A stretch of 64,000 bases of DNA from Solirubrobacter sp963792915 (lineage in GTDB: Bacteria; Actinomycetota; Thermoleophilia; Solirubrobacterales; Solirubrobacteraceae). Where the stretch lies: assembly GCA_963792915.1 (NCBI GenBank), contig CAWBYD010000002.1, positions 496,001 to 560,000 on the forward strand, read 5' to 3'. The notes beneath the pieces were generated by a model. It saw only the letters and a program-made list of their open reading frames with translations, was not told the DNA's origin and made no database searches. A program made the position numbers and the translations under genes. How positions within the stretch are numbered: position 1 is the stretch's first letter; the number at the start of each line of letters is the position of its first letter. Of the stretch, positions 58,518 to 64,000 are shown in pieces.

Positions 58518-59458
58518 GCCGTGACCTCCTGCGGAGCGGGGGCGGGCGCGTCCGGCGCGCCCTCGGTCAGGCGGAAGAAGAGCTCCTCGAGCGTCGCCGA
58601 ACGCGGCACCAGCGCGGTCAGTCCGATGCCCGCCTGGGCCAGCTCGAGCGTCAGCGCCGCCACGGCGCGCTCGTCGCCGCTGAAGATGATCCCGCGGGCG
58701 GAGGTCTCGACGGCGTCGATCCCGGCCGCGCGGCGGGCGATCACGGTCGCCGGCCCGTCGTCGGTCGTGCGCAGCTCGTAGCGCCCGGCCGTGCTCGCGA
58801 TCAGCTCCTTCAGCGAGCCCTCGTAGACGACGCGCCCGCGCGTGACGATCGCCACGCGGTCGCACAGGTCCTCGACCTCGTCCATCAAGTGCGAGGAGAG
58901 CAGGACGGTCAGGCCGTCCTCGGCGAGCCGGTGCACGAGCGCGCGCATGTCGCGCATGCCCGCGGGGTCGAGCCCGGTCGTCGGCTCGTCGAGCAGCAGC
59001 AGCCGCGGGTCGCGCAGCAGCGCCCCGGCGATGCCGAGGCGCTGGCGCATGCCGTGCGAGTAGCCCTTGACCTTGTCCTCGCGGCGGTCCGTGAGGTCGA
59101 CGGTCTCGAGCGCGTCGGCGATCCGGTCCGCGGCGTCGCCGCCGTCCAGCGCCGCGACCAGCTCGAGGTTGCGCTGCCCGCTCAGGTACGGGTAGAAGCG
59201 CGGCGCCTCGACGAACCCCGCGACTCCGTCCAGGGCGCGCGCCCCCTCCAGCAGGGGGTCGCGCCCGAACAGCGTCGCGGAGCCCTCGTCGGGCCGGATC
59301 AGCCCGAGCAGCATCCGCAGCGACGTCGTCTTGCCGGCGCCGTTGGGCCCGAGGTAGCCGTACACGTCGCCCGCGCGGACCGTCAGGTCCACGTGGTCCA
59401 CGGCCGTGATCGAGCCATAGCGCTTGACGAGGCCGCGCGCCGCTACCGCATCCGTCAT
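58514..59458 (-). CDS. ABC transporter ATP-binding protein
   Basis: A 314-residue ATPase: Walker A GYLGPNGAGKTTSLRML, Q-loop GFVEAPRFYPYLSGQRN, signature YSHGMRQRLGIAGAL, Walker B LLLLDEPTTGLDP and switch SSHLMDEVE. It belongs to the DRI/CcmA-like group that partners ABC-2 permeases in export or membrane remodelling. The C-terminal 70 residues form a small regulatory domain. ATG 59458 overlaps the LolA-like gene's stop. Confidence 0.88.
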   Translation of the reverse strand: MTDAVAARGLVKRYGSITAVDHVDLTVRAGDVYGYLGPNGAGKTTSLRMLLGLIRPDEGSATLFGRDPLLEGARALDGVAGFVEAPRFYPYLSGQRNLELVAALDGGDAADRIADALETVDLTDRREDKVKGYSHGMRQRLGIAGALLRDPRLLLLDEPTTGLDPAGMRDMRALVHRLAEDGLTVLLSSHLMDEVEDLCDRVAIVTRGRVVYEGSLKELIASTAGRYELRTTDDGPATVIARRAAGIDAVETSARGIIFSGDERAVAALTLELAQAGIGLTALVPRSATLEELFFRLTEGAPDAPAPAPQEVTA

Positions 59459-60618
59459 CCGAGATCTCGCGCGGCGTTCTCCGCTGCCGACGGTCCGACC
59501 GACCCGAGCACCGTGTAGCTGACGCCGCCGCGCTCGAACATCAGCACCGTGCCGAGCCCGGTGGCCAGCTCGCTGCCGGTCGCCCCGTCGATGTTGACCT
59601 GCGGGAGCCGCAGCCCGTCGCGCCCTTGCGGCTGCGCCGTCCCGTCGGCCCGGTGCTCGAGCACGAGGATCGCGCCCATGCCCTGGCCGTAGCTGACCAG
59701 CGCGCCCGACTCCGAGCCGAAGCGCACGAGGCGGACGTCCTGGCGCGGCAGTCCGGCTAGCGCGTCCGGGGCCGAGACCGTGAAGTCCAGCTGCTTCTGG
59801 ACGGCATCGAGGCCTTCGACGTGGGTCGGCTTGCCCTGCGCGTCGTGCCCGGTCGACGGGTTGATCTCGACCGTCTTGGTTCCGGCCGGGGGCGCGACGG
59901 CGAGCGTCGAGTCCGCGATCGGGCCGTAGCTGATCGACGTCGCCGCGAGCTCCAGCACGGGCTTGTCGGAGCCCTGGGCGTAGACGGCCGCGCGCAGCGG
60001 GACGCCCTTGGCGGCGTCCCAGGCGAGCTCGGCGGCGCCGAGCAGCCCGCCGTCGTCCTTGGGGGCGATGCGCACGGTGTAGCTGGGCTGGCCGGCGGTG
60101 GAGGTCGGCCGCGCGCCGGACACGTTCCACATCTCGCCGAGCTTGGCCAGGCCCTTCTGGATGCCCGCGAGCGTGGCCGGCTGCTCGGGCTTGGCGGGCG
60201 CGCTGTCGGCCGGCAGATCGCCGACGTAGGCGGTCTTGGAGGCCGCGTCGTAGACGCTGAAGCGCGTCTTGGAGACCACGATCTGCGCGTCGCCGGCGTC
60301 GGACTGCAGCTCGAGCCGCAGTCGGCCGTCCTGCGCCAGCCACAGCCGGCCGTCGGCGCCGGTCAGCACGGGCGAGGCGGTGTCCTGGGGGAGCGAACCG
60401 CTGGGGAGGAGGTTGTTGGTGAAGTGGATGCGCGCCGTGATGCCCTGCACCTGGGGCGCGTTGGTCGCGGCCAGGATCGCCTGGTCGAGCGGCTTGGGGG
60501 GAGGAGTCGGGGAGGAGTTGAGCGCTGCCTGCGCGATCCCGGCGCCGGCCACCGCGGCGATCACGATGCCGACGGCGATCGCGAGGTGGCGAGAAGAGGC
60601 GGTACGGAGTCGTCTCAT
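59455..60618 (-). CDS. LolA-like lipoprotein-carrier-fold protein, membrane-anchored
   Basis: A 387-residue protein with an N-terminal signal or anchor (HLAIAVGIVIAAVAGAGIAQAALN). The rest matches the LolA/LolB-like beta-barrel fold seen in actinobacterial DUF2092-type proteins (ITARIHFTNNLLPSG; GRLWLAQDGRLRLELQSDAGDAQIVVSKTRFSVYDAASKTAYVGDLP; PSYTVRIAPKDDGGLLGAAELAWDAAKGVPLRAAVYAQG). It may bind a lipid or stress-related ligand outside the membrane. It lies between the kinase and the ABC transporter. TACAAC is 6 nt before ATG 60618, so it may have its own promoter. Confidence 0.75.
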   Translation of the reverse strand: MRRLRTASSRHLAIAVGIVIAAVAGAGIAQAALNSSPTPPPKPLDQAILAATNAPQVQGITARIHFTNNLLPSGSLPQDTASPVLTGADGRLWLAQDGRLRLELQSDAGDAQIVVSKTRFSVYDAASKTAYVGDLPADSAPAKPEQPATLAGIQKGLAKLGEMWNVSGARPTSTAGQPSYTVRIAPKDDGGLLGAAELAWDAAKGVPLRAAVYAQGSDKPVLELAATSISYGPIADSTLAVAPPAGTKTVEINPSTGHDAQGKPTHVEGLDAVQKQLDFTVSAPDALAGLPRQDVRLVRFGSESGALVSYGQGMGAILVLEHRADGTAQPQGRDGLRLPQVNIDGATGSELATGLGTVLMFERGGVSYTVLGSVGPSAAENAARDLG

Positions 60619-61928
60619 GCCGATGTTGTACGTCGCGTCTCGGAGAGTTCTCTGACAGACAGGGTGAACGTCGCGCCGTCGACCGTCACCGAGCCCCCGT
60701 GGCGCTCGGCGATCGCGCGCACGATCGCCAGGCCGAGCCCGGACCCCTCGCCACGGGCGGTCGGGCCGCGCCAGAAGCGCTCGAAGACCTGGTCGGAGTC
60801 CACGCCCGGGCCCTCGTCGGCGACGCGCAGGCGCGCCCAGCCGCCGTCGGCGCTGACGCTCACGGTCACGCGTCCCTGGCCGTGGCGGCGCGCGTTCGCG
60901 ACGAGGTTGGCAAGCGCGCGCTCGAGTGCGTGGCGCTCGCCGCTGACGAGCACGGGCTGCGCGTCGACCTCGTCGGCGCCGCTGGCCCGCGCGAGCTCGC
61001 CCAGGTCGACCGGCTCGCCGCGGACGGGCGCCGCGGCGTCCTCGCGGGCGAGCGCCAGCAGGTCGTCGAGCAGGCCGCTCAAGCGCTCCGCGTCGGCCTC
61101 GAGGTCGGCCAGCGTCTCCGGGTCGGCGCCGTGGTGGGCGATGTAGGCGGCGTTGCCGCGCAGTGAGGTCAGCGGCGTGCGCAGCTCGTGCGACGCGTCG
61201 CCGACGAAGCGGTGCTCGGCCTCGCGGGCGCGCTCGAGCGACGCCAGCATCGCGTTCAGCGTCCCCGCCAGCTCGCCGACCTCGTCGCGCACCGGCGGCT
61301 CGGGCAGGCGCTCGGCCGCGTCGCCGGAGCGCTCGATCGCGCGCGCTCCGGTCGACAGCCGCGACAGCGGGCGCAGCGCGCGGCGCGTGAGCAGCGTGGC
61401 GAGCGCCGCCGCCAGCGCCGCGGCGCCCAGCGCGCACAGCGCGACGAGCGTGCGCGTGCGGTCCAGCGTGTGCTGGATGTCGGCGGTGGAGCCGGCGACG
61501 ACCACCGCGCCACCCGCCGCCGGGCCGCGCCCCAGCTCGCCCAGCGGCGCCGTGTAGACCCGCAGCGACTCGGTGCCGAGCGCGCCGTCGCCGAGCCGCG
61601 GCTGGCGCGAGCGCAGCACCGTCTCCTCGACCGGCAGCACGCGCCCGCCGAGCGCGCCCGAGCGGGCCACGATCCGCCCGGCGCGGTCGACCACCTGCAC
61701 GTACAGCGCCCCGCCGGTGAGCCGGCCCTCGAGCGCGCCCGGCTGGGTGAGCTGCTCGGGCGTCGTCGCGTTGACGCTTGCGACGTCGGCCGCGCGGCGG
61801 CGCAGCGCGTCGTCGAGCGAGGACTCGAGCTCGCGGCCCAGCAGCTTCGGCACCGCGATCACCAGCAGCGCCACCGCCAGCACGATCGCCGCCGCGGCCG
61901 CCGCGGCGACGCGGGCGCGCAGGGTCAC
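60615..61928 (-). CDS. sensor histidine kinase
   Basis: A 437-residue kinase: membrane helix (AAAAAAAIVLAVALLVIAVPKLL), extracellular sensor of about 115 residues, second helix (TLVALCALGAAALAAALATLL), HAMP (RPLSRLSTGARAIERSGD), H-box FVGDASHELRTPLTSLRG, and ATPase boxes NLVANARRHGQGR (N), VADEGPGVD (G1), FERFWRGP (F) and GSGLGLAIV (G2). It phosphorylates the regulator upstream in the operon. The start GTG 61928 overlaps the regulator stop. Confidence 0.88.
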   Translation of the reverse strand: MTLRARVAAAAAAAIVLAVALLVIAVPKLLGRELESSLDDALRRRAADVASVNATTPEQLTQPGALEGRLTGGALYVQVVDRAGRIVARSGALGGRVLPVEETVLRSRQPRLGDGALGTESLRVYTAPLGELGRGPAAGGAVVVAGSTADIQHTLDRTRTLVALCALGAAALAAALATLLTRRALRPLSRLSTGARAIERSGDAAERLPEPPVRDEVGELAGTLNAMLASLERAREAEHRFVGDASHELRTPLTSLRGNAAYIAHHGADPETLADLEADAERLSGLLDDLLALAREDAAAPVRGEPVDLGELARASGADEVDAQPVLVSGERHALERALANLVANARRHGQGRVTVSVSADGGWARLRVADEGPGVDSDQVFERFWRGPTARGEGSGLGLAIVRAIAERHGGSVTVDGATFTLSVRELSETRRTTSA

Positions 61929-62599
61929 GCGCGGCCGAGCCGGAACCCGACGCCGCGCACCGTGTGGATCAGCGGCGGCTCGCCGAGCTTGCGGCGCAGG
62001 TAGGCGACGTAGCGGTCGACGGCGTTGGGCGTCGCCTCGCCCTCTCCGCCCCACACCTCCTCGAGCGCCAGCTCGCGCGTCACGACCGCGCGGGCGTTGC
62101 GCAGCAGCAGCTCCAGCAGCTCGGCCTCGCGGCGCGTCAGCTCGATCTCGTGGTTCCCGCGCCGGACCGTGCCGGTCACGGGGTCAAGCGCCAGGTCCGC
62201 GAACGCCAGCGCCGGCTCCGCCGCCGGCTGGGCGCGTCGCAGCATGACCCGCACCCGCGCCGTCAGCTCATGGACGTCGAAGGGCTTGACGAGGTAGTCG
62301 TCGGCGCCGGCGTCGAGGCCGGCGACCCGCTCGTGGATCGCATCGCGCGCCGTCAGCAGCAGGATCGGCACCTGCAGGCCCTTGGCGCGCAGGCGCCGAG
62401 TCACGGCCAGCCCGTCGAGGCCGGGCATCGTCACGTCGAGCACGATCGCGTCCGGCACCGAGCGCTCCACGGCGGCCAGCGCGGCCCCGCCGTCGGCGGC
62501 GGCCTGGACGTCGTAGCCCTCGGCGCTGAGCGTGCGGATCAGCATCCGCCGGATCGGCGCGTCGTCGTCGACCACCAGCAGTGCAGCGATTCCGGGCAC
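61925..62599 (-). CDS. OmpR/PhoB-family response regulator
   Basis: A 224-residue regulator. Receiver domain: acidic pair VVDDDAP, phosphoacceptor Asp near residue 55 in IVLDVTMPGLDG, Thr/Ser switch LLLTARD and Lys in DDYLVKPFD. Winged-helix effector: IELTRREAELLELLLRNARAVVTRELALEEVWGGEGEATPNAVDRYVAYLRRKLGE. It heads a five-gene operon with kinase, LolA-like protein, ABC ATPase and permease, all overlapping by 4 bp. The start used is GTG 62599. Confidence 0.88.
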   Translation of the reverse strand: MPGIAALLVVDDDAPIRRMLIRTLSAEGYDVQAAADGGAALAAVERSVPDAIVLDVTMPGLDGLAVTRRLRAKGLQVPILLLTARDAIHERVAGLDAGADDYLVKPFDVHELTARVRVMLRRAQPAAEPALAFADLALDPVTGTVRRGNHEIELTRREAELLELLLRNARAVVTRELALEEVWGGEGEATPNAVDRYVAYLRRKLGEPPLIHTVRGVGFRLGRA

Positions 62600-62668
62600 G
62601 TAGGAGAGCGTGACATGCCCGCGCGCCGTCAGACATCTCTCAAAGATGGGGCGTAGGAATCCCGCCTG

Positions 62669-63046
62669 GTGACGGGCTTAGAGGACATCCACGCGCTCGC
62701 CGATCTGTCGGCGATGCGCGTCAGCATCGACCGCGCCGGCGAGCCGCGCCGGCTGCCCGCGGTCGTCGACCACGGCGCCTACCGGGTGGTGCGTGACGCG
62801 CTGGCCGCGGCCGCGGTGGCGAGCGAGGCGACGGTCACGATCCGCTACGTGCCGGGCGCGCTGGTGGTGCGGATCGACGACGACGGCGTCGCGGAGCGGC
62901 CGAGCCTCGCCGAGGCCGCGGACCTCGCGGCGGCGCTGGGCGGCGGCCTGCGGGCGGCGCCGGACGCTACGCGCTTCCGGGTGCAGGCGTGGCTGCCGAC
63001 GGAAGACCAGCCGCCGTCTCCCGCAGCGCGGCCAGGAGCGCGCTGA
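62669..63046 (+). CDS. orphan degenerate HATPase-domain protein
   Basis: A 125-residue protein resembling the front half of a histidine-kinase ATPase domain (LPAVVDHGAYRVVRDALAAAAVASEATVTIRYVPGALVVRIDDDG). The N-box Asn is absent (RDALAAAAVA in place of QEALTNALKH), there is no H-box, and the G2 box is missing. It may be a remnant or a non-catalytic regulator. GTG 62669 follows TAGGAA by 9 nt. Its end overlaps the convergent LysR gene by 80 bp. Confidence 0.55.
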   Translation: MTGLEDIHALADLSAMRVSIDRAGEPRRLPAVVDHGAYRVVRDALAAAAVASEATVTIRYVPGALVVRIDDDGVAERPSLAEAADLAAALGGGLRAAPDATRFRVQAWLPTEDQPPSPAARPGAR

Positions 63047-63905
63047 GCGCCGGCCGGCGAGCGCTGCCGGTGCGCAGCGCGCCGAACACGATCCGGCTCA
63101 GCCGTGCCTCGGCGACGTCGCGGACCGCGACCGCGGGCTCGCGGCCGGCGCGCACGAGGTCGGGCAGCAGCGTCACCGCCTGCCCGGCCGCGACCAGCGC
63201 GAGCAGCATCAGCAGGTCGTTGGAGCGGTGGCGGATGTCCGGCTCGTAGCCGCCCAGGGTGCGGCAGGCGCGGACGGTCAGCTCGCCGTAGTGGCTGTCC
63301 TTACCGGCCGCCCACGGCTCGTGGCGCAGCGCGGCGAGCGCCACCGGCGCGCCCGACGCGGCCAGCGGATGGTCGCCGGGGAGCATCACCCGGAACTGCT
63401 CGGAGACCAGCGTCTCCGTCTCGAGCCGCGGGTCGGGCGCTCGTGGGAGGAACGGGTACTGGTCGCCGAGCACGAGGTCCAGGCTGCCGAGCGCGAGTGC
63501 CGGCAGCGACGTCTCGGGCTCGGCGTCGGTCACCTCGACGCGCAGCGCCGGATGGCGCGCCGAGAGCGCGCGCAGCGCCGGTGCCAGCAGGTACAGGCCG
63601 GCGGACTGGATCGCCGCCACGCGCACGGTGCCGGTGACCTGCTCCGCCGCGGCCTGGAGGTCCGCCTCGGCCATCTCGACGCGCGCCAGCAGCGCGTCGG
63701 TGTGGACCACCAGCGTCTGCGCCGCGGCGGTCAGGCGCACGTTGCGCCCGAAGCGCTCGAGCAGCGGCACGCCGGCCTCGCGCTCGAGCTGGGCGAGCTG
63801 CTGGGAGACCGCGGACGGGCTGTAGGAGAGCGCCTCGGCGACGGCGCCGATCGTCCCGCGGGCGGACAGCTCGCGCAGCAGGCGCAGGCGGCGGAGATCG
63901 AGCAT
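62967..63905 (-). CDS. LysR-family transcriptional regulator
   Basis: A 312-residue LysR regulator: MLDLRRLRLLRELSARGTIGAVAEALSYSPSAVSQQLAQLEREAGVPLLERFGRNVRLTAAA, then an effector domain (GTVRVAAIQSAGLYLLAPALRALSARHP; LLMLLALVAAGQAVTLLPDLV). ATG 63905 gives the typical N-terminus; the frame stays open to 63989. It is divergent from whatever begins near the window end and probably controls it. Confidence 0.87.
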   Translation of the reverse strand: MLDLRRLRLLRELSARGTIGAVAEALSYSPSAVSQQLAQLEREAGVPLLERFGRNVRLTAAAQTLVVHTDALLARVEMAEADLQAAAEQVTGTVRVAAIQSAGLYLLAPALRALSARHPALRVEVTDAEPETSLPALALGSLDLVLGDQYPFLPRAPDPRLETETLVSEQFRVMLPGDHPLAASGAPVALAALRHEPWAAGKDSHYGELTVRACRTLGGYEPDIRHRSNDLLMLLALVAAGQAVTLLPDLVRAGREPAVAVRDVAEARLSRIVFGALRTGSARRPALSALLAALRETAAGLPSAATPAPGSA

Positions 63906-64000
63906 CGTGAAGGAAACATGCACGATCCTCGGAAGAACTTCCAGTGGATACGCACGATCGGCAGTGGTTTGCTGGGCGGCATGCAGCACCGCACCGGAGC
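63906..64000. promoter_or_regulatory. LysR divergent control region and possible next gene start
   Basis: GCACGATC is repeated at 63920-63927 and 63952-63959 (32 bp apart, three helical turns), and GGAAGAACTTCC (63931-63942) is a short dyad between them. This fits an LTTR operator. ATG 63981 (MQHRTG, 6 codons visible) may begin the controlled gene on the plus strand; the window ends too soon to say. Confidence 0.35.

Noticed and set aside
1..64000. tRNA/rRNA genes, CRISPR arrays, prophage or IS elements
   Set aside because: No cloverleaf, rRNA core, spaced direct-repeat array, integrase or transposase was recognised on either strand.

Overview
The window is very GC-rich, densely packed chromosomal DNA from an actinobacterium. 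Third-position GC bias, a WS/DGAT acyltransferase, LppP/LprE-like, DUF3052 and DUF3105 proteins, LytR-CpsA-Psr and YbbN-type proteins, and a SigG-like ECF factor point to Actinomycetota. The NHL, wax-synthase and secreted amidase complement, plus the gene style, suggest class Thermoleophilia (Solirubrobacterales: Solirubrobacter/Conexibacter type). That placement is inference; no rRNA or marker gene is present. No tRNA, rRNA, CRISPR array, prophage or transposase was seen, and no gene-free stretch exceeds 300 bases. Many starts have a TANNNT (-10) hexamer 5-9 nt upstream and no Shine-Dalgarno, so leaderless transcription appears common. I used this to choose several starts.

Layout. 1-11.2 kb: truncated sigma-region-4 protein, hotdog thioesterase, DUF3105 + WS/DGAT pair, ECF sigma factor, secreted RlpA-like protein with a long 5' leader, DNA polymerase IV, thioredoxin-TPR protein, alpha/beta hydrolase, EAL phosphodiesterase, DUF3052 protein, M48 protease, Tat-exported amidase. 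11.2-16.7 kb: one metal-uptake block (ABC binding protein, permease, ATPase, second permease, DtxR/MntR-type repressor, Nramp transporter), most likely for manganese. 16.7-30 kb: lipoprotein-like protein, acyl-CoA synthetase, SRAP protein, K+/H+ antiporter, phosphoesterase, J-domain protein, SMARCAL1-like helicase, sigma factor, EamA/LysR pair, HAD phosphatase. 30-39 kb: STAS protein, degenerate MBL-fold protein, ABC-F ATPase (frameshifted, with a structured leader), beta-helix protein, LLM oxidoreductase, a frame-disrupted membrane protein, MerR regulator, GlcG-like protein, glycosidase-like protein with a non-standard start, VOC protein. 39-50 kb: large LuxR-family ATPase regulator, 42-residue ORF, acetamidase, class B PBP, aminotransferase behind an attenuator-like leader, MDR dehydrogenase / MFS pump / aldo-keto reductase chain, and an orphan ACT-domain gene behind an isoleucine-rich leader peptide and hairpin. 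50-64 kb: monooxygenase containing an in-frame palindromic repeat, aldo-keto reductase, secreted TIM-barrel protein, LCP protein, NHL protein, a five-gene response regulator / kinase / LolA-like / ABC operon, orphan ATPase-domain protein, LysR regulator.

The least ordinary content is in the RNA leaders and small elements. There is an ilv-type attenuator at 49962-50142. A second leader at 45014-45124 has a 10-codon leader ORF and two mutually exclusive stems, one of which would cover the bases just before the aminotransferase start. The ABC-F gene has a leader with hairpins and mini-ORFs. A family of 35-bp palindromes appears in five copies, one inside a coding frame and one supplying a stop codon. 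Three genes between 31 and 38 kb have reading-frame problems, which could be decay, recoding or sequencing indels.
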